Shown: positions 47,301-53,777 of the stretch, in pieces
How positions within the stretch are numbered: the stretch's first letter is position 1
How the letters are laid out: every line of letters begins with the position of its first letter
Notes under the pieces: generated by a model
The model's database searches: none
Seen by the model: only the letters and a program-made list of their open reading frames with translations
Told to the model about the DNA's origin: nothing
Program-made: the position numbers and the translations under genes
Assembly: GCA_965140765.1 (NCBI GenBank)
Contig: OZ223308.1
Coordinates: 1-64,000 of the forward strand
DNA: 64,000 nucleotides
Reading direction: 5' to 3'
Source of the DNA: Sunxiuqinia sp963678245
GTDB taxonomy: Bacteria > Bacteroidota > Bacteroidia > Bacteroidales > Prolixibacteraceae

Positions 47301-49073
47301 GCTATGGTGCCACTTGCATTGGGACAAGCCGAATACGTGAGTGTGATTGGCGCACCATTTGCCATCATTGTGATTGGCGGTTTGGCATTAAGCACCGTGC
47401 TGACCCTGATTTTCATTCCAACTTTTTATTCGGGACTTGAAAGTGCCTTAGAGTGGTTTCATCAGTTGGATTGGAAACTGAAAGCCTTGCAACTGATTGC
47501 CATAACAGGTGCTCTATTCCTGATATACTATGACGTGGATTCCTTAACCTGGCAACTGGTTGATACCGTTTTGGCGGTTGTTTTAATTCCCGGAACCACA
47601 TGGTTTGTGCTGAATAGTTTAAAGAAAGCAAGTGCTCAACTCATCGCACCGGACGAAAAAGTCCATATCGTCATTCAAAATCTGGTAAAAATATACGACC
47701 GCCCGAGCCGTTTTGCCCGCGAGTGGGCCGGTGGCCTCAACATCCGTCGACGAGCCGGATTGGAAAAAGAATTCCGCAACATTCGGGAGTTTGATCAGCT
47801 GATCTGGCAATTGCCACTGTTGGGTTTTATAATCTATTTTACCTTTTTCTACTTAGATGCCGCTTTCTGGATTAGCTTTATGATGATAATCATTTACTTG
47901 TACCTGAACCAGATCTGGGAACCGATTATCATTTATTTAAACCATCGGCACCAGGAAACAAACCGAACTGTTTTCAAGCGGATTAATAAATTAGGCAAGC
48001 TGTTTCTATATTGGTTGTTGCCTTTAGTTGGATTGGCTATTCTCTGGATAAAAACGGACGTTATTGGTCTGGTAGTCGCATTCGGAGCATTGTGGTATTT
48101 GGTCTTGCTAATTTCAGTTACCGCCAAACGGCTTTACGAAGAAAAAATAAATATTGAGCGGATCACCGGCCGTTTTGGTACGCTGCGACGGGCAGTCTTT
48201 CGTTTGGTGAAACGAATTCCGGTGATTGGAAAACGGCGGGTTCCTTTTAAGGCGCTCAATGGTGTTTCGCTGGAAATTGGAACAGGAATGTTTGGACTAC
48301 TTGGACCCAATGGAGCCGGTAAATCAACCATGATGCGGATTATTTGCGGAATTTTTGAGCAAAGTTACGGCAAGGTCTGGATCAATGGCATTGATACGCA
48401 AGAAAAGCGCGAAGAGCTACAGGGATTGATTGGCTATTTGCCACAAGAGTTTGGAACCTATGAAAATATGCCTGCCCAGGAGTTTCTGGATTATCAGGCT
48501 CTGCTAAAAGGACTAACCGATGCCAAACAGCGAAATGAACGAATCGAATATGTGCTGAAAGCGGTTCATATGTGGGAAAAGCGAGGCGATAAGATTGGCT
48601 CGTTCTCCGGTGGTATGAAACAACGAATTGGAATTGCGCAAATCCTGCTTCATCTTCCGAAAATTTTAGTGGTGGATGAACCAACTGCCGGATTAGACCC
48701 GCGTGAGCGTATCCGTTTCCGAAACCTGTTGGTGGAGTTGAGCCGTGAGCGGATTGTTATTTTTTCAACCCATATTATTGAGGATATTTCAAGCTCGTGT
48801 AATCAGGTTGCCGTAATTAACCGGGGGCAAGTAAAATATCATGGTACGCCAATAGAAATGGTGAACTTGGCCGATAATCTGGTTTGGCAATACGATGTAC
48901 CGGCTGCTGAATTTGACAAGATGCCTAACAAACAAATGGTAACACACCACATGCGGGTAGGCGAAAATATAAGGGTACGCCTATTGAGCCATGAGAAACC
49001 AGCCGATGATGCCGTAGAGGCCAAGCCGGTACTGGAAGATGCTTATTTGTGCTTGATTAAAGACTTGAAGTAA
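44358..49073 (+). CDS. RND efflux pump fused to an ABC transporter ATPase domain split by a membrane insertion
   Basis: The 1571-residue protein combines two energy systems. Residues 1-~1035 are a complete RND pump (TM1 LISMLFIGLTLLGYVSYKQL; TM4 ALAIGMLLDNSVVVLEN; TM10 LLGVVVNNGIILIDY; a Gly-rich loop near 640-660). Two more membrane segments follow (about 1048-1088). Then VHIVIQNLVKIYDR (1102-1115) matches the first strand and A-loop of an ABC ATPase. About 180 residues with four or five membrane segments follow, and the ATPase resumes at KALNGVSLEI (1298), Walker A GPNGAGKST (1316-1324), signature SFSGGMKQRIG, and Walker B ILVVDEPTAGLD (D1440, E1441). All ATPase motifs are intact. The start has a good Shine-Dalgarno (GAGGAGATAAGG). 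No stop or frameshift is seen, so the fusion looks genuine. Confidence 0.92.
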   Translation: MKFIIDRKTLISMLFIGLTLLGYVSYKQLGVELLPNAELPFLFVQAVSNQEADPEYLENEVVIPIEGAVGTLEGIESLESNITSRMGTVVVYYQKDVDFSFAYLKLQEKINEIQGDLPDGVRVSVNRVDLSQMNNQFMELQARGSGGVDRVRNIVDQEIAPDLENLDGIAGVNVFGGREKSIEVILDMDACEAYNITPAQVRSLLSQNSQSRTYVGNLKESDKLYFVHVTAEYDRVSELENLVVSDGPILLKDIAKVRFGVKEETSYSRVNGKDAITIRLINDSQVNQIELSHKTQELVEKLNEKLARKDVELFIQDNSAETMEDNIDQIINLALVGGLMAVFVLWMFLRNVRIVAFIALAIPISVFTAFNLFYSYDITLNSLTLVGMALAIGMLLDNSVVVLENIYRLAGKGVDPDSAVTQGTSEVWRSILAATLTTITVFLPFVFSTNFMIEMLGKNVGISIISTLVVSLVVALLLVPMAVHYILKRKRGKEISFEKVTTNNRMVQVYLLLLKSCMRYPTSTVLGAVLIFFVTIFVSLAISVSSLQEVEEDQIQLYVTMPSGSSLEVTDETVTKIEEKLAEVNEKLDVVSTIEEEKAVVSLTLVEDYEEVDGRSFAEIKSAVNDLTKNIGSAEISFEQSQSSGGGGGGFSGGRNMMGNFQRMLGIGSEEEKIVLKGQDFVMMQTVAEDIEYFLDDLDFINRVRLNVSDNRPEVHMLFDPLLMTEYNISMGQVASELNSFSGEISTGVQFNQGVDEYEIIIKQGEEDPLEEDMRTMDDLKVLQVSDASGGLHDLQEFTQLVYARGLAGINRVNQEKQIEITYSLNNEAQQSKDLLESYRYEIDALVANYNFPSGVAAEVIHEEDDLGEFKFLILAAIILIFMILASVFESFATPFVLLFSIPLAAIGSLLALIITGNSLFNANTMIGFLILLGVVVNNGIILIDYSNILRKRGYRRSRALMTAGLSRVRPILITAITTIVAMVPLALGQAEYVSVIGAPFAIIVIGGLALSTVLTLIFIPTFYSGLESALEWFHQLDWKLKALQLIAITGALFLIYYDVDSLTWQLVDTVLAVVLIPGTTWFVLNSLKKASAQLIAPDEKVHIVIQNLVKIYDRPSRFAREWAGGLNIRRRAGLEKEFRNIREFDQLIWQLPLLGFIIYFTFFYLDAAFWISFMMIIIYLYLNQIWEPIIIYLNHRHQETNRTVFKRINKLGKLFLYWLLPLVGLAILWIKTDVIGLVVAFGALWYLVLLISVTAKRLYEEKINIERITGRFGTLRRAVFRLVKRIPVIGKRRVPFKALNGVSLEIGTGMFGLLGPNGAGKSTMMRIICGIFEQSYGKVWINGIDTQEKREELQGLIGYLPQEFGTYENMPAQEFLDYQALLKGLTDAKQRNERIEYVLKAVHMWEKRGDKIGSFSGGMKQRIGIAQILLHLPKILVVDEPTAGLDPRERIRFRNLLVELSRERIVIFSTHIIEDISSSCNQVAVINRGQVKYHGTPIEMVNLADNLVWQYDVPAAEFDKMPNKQMVTHHMRVGENIRVRLLSHEKPADDAVEAKPVLEDAYLCLIKDLK

Positions 49074-49108
49074 TGGAAGACTGGTTTGACATACGACGTG
49101 GAAGAAAT

Positions 49109-49175
49109 CATTCCGAACTTGTTTCGGAATCCGCCAGTTATTAAAAAGTAGATCCTGAAACAAGTTCAAAATGAC
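49109..49175. repeat. Palindromic REP-like element inside the transporter operon
   Basis: TCATTCCGAACTTGTTTCGG at 49109 is followed by its near-inverted copy (CTGAAACAAGTTCAAAATGA, 49155-49174). This is a widespread Bacteroidota intergenic repeat style, known to me from general recall. It sits between the RND-ABC gene and the ABC-2 permease gene and could act as an mRNA hairpin. It also creates the spurious minus-strand peptide RIPKQVRNDF. Confidence 0.7.
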
Positions 49176-49196
49176 TTGCTCAATTAGTTTTAATTT

Positions 49197-49928
49197 ATGG
49201 TTTTAAAAAATATGAACACACTCAAACTTAAAAATACGCTGAACCTGATTGGTAAGATGATTCAATACAATTTCCGGATCATTTTTGGTAGCCGCTTTAT
49301 CTGGTTCTTACTGGCAGCTTTCGCATTTTATGTATTTATTGCCATCATGGCTGTGTGGAATGGTGAATTACCTGACGAAGAATTTGTTTACGGTGCACTT
49401 ACCTTTCCGGCCATTCTGCTTATTTTTTATCCCATGACATTTGGCATCCAGAATGATTTAGATGCCGGGATTCTGGAAATCCTCTTTGGAATTCCGGACT
49501 ACCGTTATAAGGTTTGGCTGGTGCGGCTATTCCTGGTGTTTGTGTTAGTTTTTTTCTTGTTGCTTGGTTTTGCCGGTATTAGTTCTATCTTCTTAACCCG
49601 GGTTGATTTATTGGAGATGAGCTCGCAGTTAATGTTTCCGGTTTTCTTTTTAGGGAGCATGGCTTTTATGTTTTCTACCATCATTAAAAATGGTAATGGG
49701 ACAGCGGTTGTGATGGTTATTTTTGGAGTTATCTTTCTTGTTTTTGCCGACGCTCTGGAACGAACATTTTGGAATGTATTCCTGAATCCATTCAATGTTC
49801 CTCGCAATATGAATGAGGTAATGTGGGAGAGTATTGCTTTGAAGAACCGAATTTTCCTGGTCGTTGGAGCATTGGTGTTTGTCCTATATGGGCTGTTTAA
49901 TCTGCAAAAACGCGAGAAGTTTATCTAA
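49197..49928 (+). CDS. ABC-2-type transporter permease
   Basis: The 243-residue integral membrane protein has about six membrane segments (FIWFLLAAFAFYVFIAIMAV, LTFPAILLIFYPMTFGI, VFVLVFFLLLGFAGISSIF, a fourth and fifth near 150-185, and IFLVVGALVFVLYGLFNL). It has the ABC-2 pattern, with a hydrophilic N-terminus and a DLDAGILEILFGIPDY loop. Its partner ATPase is probably the domain fused to the preceding RND pump, since no other free ATPase follows. ATG at 49212 is an alternative start. It is separated from the RND-ABC gene by 123 bp containing a palindromic repeat, so it may be expressed less strongly than the upstream genes. Last gene of the operon. Confidence 0.88.
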   Translation: MVLKNMNTLKLKNTLNLIGKMIQYNFRIIFGSRFIWFLLAAFAFYVFIAIMAVWNGELPDEEFVYGALTFPAILLIFYPMTFGIQNDLDAGILEILFGIPDYRYKVWLVRLFLVFVLVFFLLLGFAGISSIFLTRVDLLEMSSQLMFPVFFLGSMAFMFSTIIKNGNGTAVVMVIFGVIFLVFADALERTFWNVFLNPFNVPRNMNEVMWESIALKNRIFLVVGALVFVLYGLFNLQKREKFI

Positions 49929-50138
49929 ATCAGCTTATTCTGAGGATTCTTTTGCCGGGGGGTGAGTGAGTTGCTCCAGTAGTTTTATTAGCTTGCCATT
50001 CATCTTATCAACTCATTTCCCTTTTATCATTTCTTCCGAAGTATCAAACAGAGCAGCTATTCCCGCTCCGTCTGCTTCAGGAAGATGCAGGGCTTCCTCT
50101 ACGAACAGGCATCTCCCAAAACTGATTTATAGCAATAA

Positions 50139-50177
50139 GCGCCGATTTATCCAGAAATCATCGGGATAAATCGGCGC
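50139..50177. terminator. Hairpin between convergent transporter operon and lipoprotein gene
   Basis: A perfect 14-bp stem (GCGCCGATTTATCC, 50139-50152, with 50164-50177) and 11-nt loop lie between the 3' ends of the ABC-2 permease and the 612-residue lipoprotein gene. No long T run follows on either side, but the position suggests a shared terminator. Confidence 0.6.
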
Positions 50178-50196
50178 CATTAGTACCTATTGTTTA

Positions 50197-52035
50197 TTAT
50201 TGAGCTAGTGTTGTTGTTGTAAATGTAACCTTACCTTTTTCAATTAAATTACCATTTTTAACACTACAGTATGGTTCATGATCTCCGATGCTTGTAGGGG
50301 TGTAAGTATTCGTTGTTTTTCCTGTTACTCCTGTTACAGTGACAGGATATTTCCACGTTCCTCCTGCTCCTCCTTCCCATACAACAAACATTAGTGGGGC
50401 CGGCAGTGTAAAAAAATCTTCAACCTTCACTTCAACTTCCTTTTCTTGTCCAACAACGGTTTTGCTGAAATCGTTGTCTGTCAACAGATTCATAGAACCA
50501 GGGGTGTGCCAAACAGGAATTTCCGGCGTCAACGGAATCTCCGGAATATCCAGATGTTTATTGGCAAAACCTAAAAAGTCGAGCCAAATTCCAGCTTTTA
50601 ATCCCACTTTTGTTCCCAATGCAGATCCCCACCCAATGTAGCCTTTCGGAGCTTCGGTTGTGTCTGTCACACTAATGCTCTCTCCTGCTCCCATACTCAA
50701 GGTATTGATTGCATGGACCGGTATGGCTATTTCAGGACCGGCCATATCGTCGATGCTAAATCCTAAACTTGGCCTTATCGAAAAGTTCTGTACAAACTTT
50801 GCCATTGCCTCGTACCTGATGGGACGTTGCTCCAATTTTACATTTGGAGTTTCAAAGCTATGTATGGCTCCATATTTATGGTCAAAATCTACCGTTACAT
50901 ATGGCTTTGAATGGTGCACATGCCAGTCCTTGTAAATGGCGGAGAAATTGGATCCAACCTCAATCTTCGGTAACGTTGTAGTTAATTCTAATCCGTTGAC
51001 AACTTTTACTTCACCACCCAATTCAAAATCAAGCTCTAAAACAAGTTCACATTCAATATGAATGTGCGTTGGAACACAACCCACTGGAAAGACAAATCCC
51101 AATACCTTTGGATCAAAAAGCGGTACATCTTCATCTACGACAGGCACAGCACCTGTTGCTTCAACCCCCAGATCTGCCCACAAACTAATCTCTGTATCCT
51201 CGGCATCAACGACAAACGATGAAGTAACACCATCTACTGCGCTAACTTTTCCTATAAATGGCAAGTGAGTATTAAAGCTTCTGGTATGTTTCTTAATCGA
51301 ATAGTCGGCTTTTAAATTTGTATATAATGAAAACCCGAAGTCTTCCAGACCAACTGTAATTGGTAGTCCCGGCACATAAAACTGAGTATTAAACTGGTGC
51401 TCGAAGCCCACTTTCCCGTCTTGCGCATTTACTGATTTTGTTGTTTTAAGTGGCATGTTATCTTTTACCGAAAAAAGCGTGATTTTCTTATCACCCTCCA
51501 TGATATACATCTCTGACGGATGTATCCGACCACTTTCATCAGTTAATGCTTCGCTAAGTCGCTCCTGACTTAAATTTGATATGCTTTTCGTCGATAGTTG
51601 TTCGTTGCTAAAGTCAGGACTAAAATCGAACTTGACTTCTGCATTATCATAGACATCATGAATAGAGCTTTTTTCGGTTTGTAAAATATATTTTCCGCTG
51701 TTTGTTTCAACGCCGGTAACTTTACGAACAAGTGCTTTTTGCTCCATATTGATATGCAACACCGCACCAGTATCCAATTCAAATACTACGCCTAATTCGC
51801 AAGCTTCGTCAAATTGCATTACACCTGTTGCTTCATCGAACAAAACACCTTGCTGACCATCGTGAGTCATTGAGCTATTTTCCAAAACAATCACATTGTC
51901 ATTCAAAACCAGTCGTTCTCCCTGATCATAAACGATCTCGGGCTCTTCGGTTACATAGTCTTTTTTACATGAATTGAAAACGGTTGTTAACCAAAGTATT
52001 GAGAGAATCAATAATGCATTACATGTATATTTCAT
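50197..52035 (-). CDS. Large lipoprotein of unknown function
   Basis: I do not recognise this 612-residue protein. The signal peptide (LLILSILWLTTVFNSC) ends in a lipobox, so it is anchored at Cys22. The early region is acidic (DYVTEEPEIVYDQGERLVL). The middle is rich in beta-like alternation and has a cysteine/histidine cluster (PVGCVPTHIHIECELVLELDF, plus DWHVHHSKPYV), which might bind a metal. The C-terminus (KEVEVKVEDFFTLPAPLMFVV, then a WEGGAGGTWKYPV Gly-rich strand) looks like an Ig-type beta sandwich. Probably an outer-membrane or surface protein. It follows the small lipoprotein gene by 39 bp and shares its operon; function unknown. Confidence 0.7.
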   Translation of the reverse strand: MKYTCNALLILSILWLTTVFNSCKKDYVTEEPEIVYDQGERLVLNDNVIVLENSSMTHDGQQGVLFDEATGVMQFDEACELGVVFELDTGAVLHINMEQKALVRKVTGVETNSGKYILQTEKSSIHDVYDNAEVKFDFSPDFSNEQLSTKSISNLSQERLSEALTDESGRIHPSEMYIMEGDKKITLFSVKDNMPLKTTKSVNAQDGKVGFEHQFNTQFYVPGLPITVGLEDFGFSLYTNLKADYSIKKHTRSFNTHLPFIGKVSAVDGVTSSFVVDAEDTEISLWADLGVEATGAVPVVDEDVPLFDPKVLGFVFPVGCVPTHIHIECELVLELDFELGGEVKVVNGLELTTTLPKIEVGSNFSAIYKDWHVHHSKPYVTVDFDHKYGAIHSFETPNVKLEQRPIRYEAMAKFVQNFSIRPSLGFSIDDMAGPEIAIPVHAINTLSMGAGESISVTDTTEAPKGYIGWGSALGTKVGLKAGIWLDFLGFANKHLDIPEIPLTPEIPVWHTPGSMNLLTDNDFSKTVVGQEKEVEVKVEDFFTLPAPLMFVVWEGGAGGTWKYPVTVTGVTGKTTNTYTPTSIGDHEPYCSVKNGNLIEKGKVTFTTTTLAQ

Positions 52036-52074
52036 ATTAAACTTTTTTGTCGTTAGATGATTTTTAGCAGGTAA

Positions 52075-52452
52075 TTAATAGTTTATAGGTGTGTCAATTT
52101 TGACCACTACTTCGAATCGCTGTCCTGATTGTATCGTTTCTTTTGTGGCAGCTACGTCGCTGGTGTTGTCTAAGCCATCCTTCTCTGCATAAAAGTAGTA
52201 CCGTTGTTCTTTCAGCTCTTCGAAAAATACTTGACCGGTCTGGTCTGTTTGAAGAGTTATTATTGGATCTACTTTTAGATACAAATCATCTTCGGTGTTG
52301 TACAGTGTAACATTTGCGCCCTGCACCGGAACCAAATACTCACTTATCACATTGATAACTAATTGAGGATTCGATTCCACATACTCCGTTTTCGTACAGC
52401 TGAACTGTAAAAAAAATAATCCCAACAATAATCCGATTTTTAGTTTTTTCAT
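52075..52452 (-). CDS. Small lipoprotein with carboxypeptidase-regulatory/Cna-B-like domain
   Basis: The 125-residue lipoprotein has a signal peptide and a lipobox ending in FSC (Cys19 from MKKLKIG), then one beta-sandwich domain: VPVQGANVTLYNTEDDLYL, TLQTDQTGQVFFEELKEQRYYFYAEKDG and FEVVVKI. This pattern (variable strand, TDxxGxxxF, YxxxxxxxG) resembles carboxypeptidase-regulatory-like or SpaA/Cna-B domains used as surface modules. A longer frame to 52506 starts within the palindrome and lacks a signal peptide at its front, so the start at 52452 is preferred. First gene of the operon with the 612-residue lipoprotein. Confidence 0.75.
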   Translation of the reverse strand: MKKLKIGLLLGLFFLQFSCTKTEYVESNPQLVINVISEYLVPVQGANVTLYNTEDDLYLKVDPIITLQTDQTGQVFFEELKEQRYYFYAEKDGLDNTSDVAATKETIQSGQRFEVVVKIDTPINY

Positions 52453-52849
52453 ACTTAATATAATTTGGTTGATGCTGCAAAATAGCACAAAGAAACTTAC
52501 TGGCATTTACCATATGGTAAAAAATAATGAAATAGATAGGATTGGTTCTATTTATTAGAAGGATTAATAGTAGGCTTCCTGGAACAGAAGGAGCAAATTC
52601 TTTGTCTATATTGATTTAACAAAAGCATACTTGAGGATATTTATTAACATATTTTGTACTTTTTGAGATTCCCTGATGGGTCTGTTTTATGCGTGTGATG
52701 TAAGTAATTGCCAGTTGAATGATTCAAAACTGATTCATTATGATGGAGAGGTATGTTTACAAAGTTTTAAATGAATGGTAATCTTACAAAGGAAAAGTTA
52801 ATTTTGTGATAGAGTATATATCGTATAACAATCATCGCCGACTTTAAAC
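52453..52849. other. Divergent intergenic region between lipoprotein operon and Crp/Fnr-like gene
   Basis: About 400 bp, AT-rich, without a supported gene. It contains the 52506-52521 palindrome. I see no second copy of the palindrome near 52850, and no confident -7/-33 pair. Confidence 0.45.
52506..52521. promoter_or_regulatory. Perfect 16-bp palindrome, candidate operator
   Basis: TTTACCATATGGTAAA is an exact inverted repeat lying 54 bp upstream of the small lipoprotein start, in the divergent region shared with a Crp/Fnr-like regulator gene. A symmetric site of this size suits a dimeric winged-helix regulator, but binding is inferred from position only. Confidence 0.5.
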
Positions 52850-53521
52850 ATGCAACCTCTAAACAAAGAAGATTACCCCCACTATTGCGACCAACTTCAG
52901 GTGTTTATCAATTCAACGAGTCCTATTTCTGACTCTTCGTGGGATAAGATGTGCAGCATCATGAACTTCTGGAGGGTGAAAAAAGGAGTCCGCCTGTTGG
53001 ATTATATGGAGGTAGAAAGCGCTGTTCGTTTCCTGGGAAAAGGCATTGTAAAGTGTGAAGATCACTATAATGACAAAACATTTGTTTATGATTTTCGGGT
53101 AGCTCCTATTATCTTGTCAGAAACGGTCTCTTTGCTAAATAGCACCCCTTCCCGCATTACATTGGAAACCATAACCGAATGTGATTTTATCGAACTTCCC
53201 CGCAATCCTTTTGTGAAGATGCTCTTTAACGATATTGATCTCACTAAATTTTGTGCTGTTGGTGTTGTCAACTATTTAGGAATGACACACTACAAGCAGG
53301 CCTTATTGCGTACTTTAGATGCCCAGCAAAGGTATAAACACTTTCTTAAAGAATACTCAAGTGTGGCTCTTAAGGCCAAGTTAGAGGATATTGCCTCTTA
53401 CATCGGAGTTACACAACAAAGCCTTAGTCGAATTCGAAAAAATGTTAAGTGGGAAGAAAACGAAAGAGAATTGGAAGCTTTAAGTAGCGAATTGGAAGTT
53501 GTGCATGGAAAATTACGATAG
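52850..53521 (+). CDS. Crp/Fnr-family transcriptional regulator
   Basis: The 223-residue protein has an N-terminal cyclic-nucleotide-binding-like domain. The segment WRVKKGVRLLDYMEVESAVRFLGKGIVKCE corresponds to the beta-roll, and ETVSLLNSTPSRITLETITECDFIEL to its end. A C-terminal helix-turn-helix follows (LEDIASYIGVTQQSLSRIRK), with an unusually charged tail (EENERELEALSSELEVVHGKL). The strongly diverged cassette makes cAMP binding unlikely. This matches the Bacteroidota Crp/Fnr-like regulators that are often encoded beside genes they control. Divergent position and the intervening palindrome suggest that it controls the lipoprotein operon; this is inference. Confidence 0.85.
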   Translation: MQPLNKEDYPHYCDQLQVFINSTSPISDSSWDKMCSIMNFWRVKKGVRLLDYMEVESAVRFLGKGIVKCEDHYNDKTFVYDFRVAPIILSETVSLLNSTPSRITLETITECDFIELPRNPFVKMLFNDIDLTKFCAVGVVNYLGMTHYKQALLRTLDAQQRYKHFLKEYSSVALKAKLEDIASYIGVTQQSLSRIRKNVKWEENERELEALSSELEVVHGKLR

Positions 53522-53777
53522 CAAAAGGTTGATGATTAGTTTCGGCTGAAAAACTTAAACCTCATTGAGCAATGATGCTTTGCCAATACCCTACTTGTCG
53601 CTACTGAGCCCGGTCAAAACTTATTAACCAGATTCATTTTCGTAAATACTATCTCGATTCATTCTCCGCTGACACTGACAAACGACTCCCTGTTTTTTTT
53701 ACATAAACACCTTTACGAACAAACTGCACTCCGCTTCAAGCACAATTCGGCTTTATTCTGTAGAAACGATTGTACAT

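Noticed and set aside
48981..49169. Small minus-strand frame containing RIPKQVRNDF
   Set aside because: This peptide is the usual artefact of translating the palindromic Bacteroidota repeat at 49109-49175.
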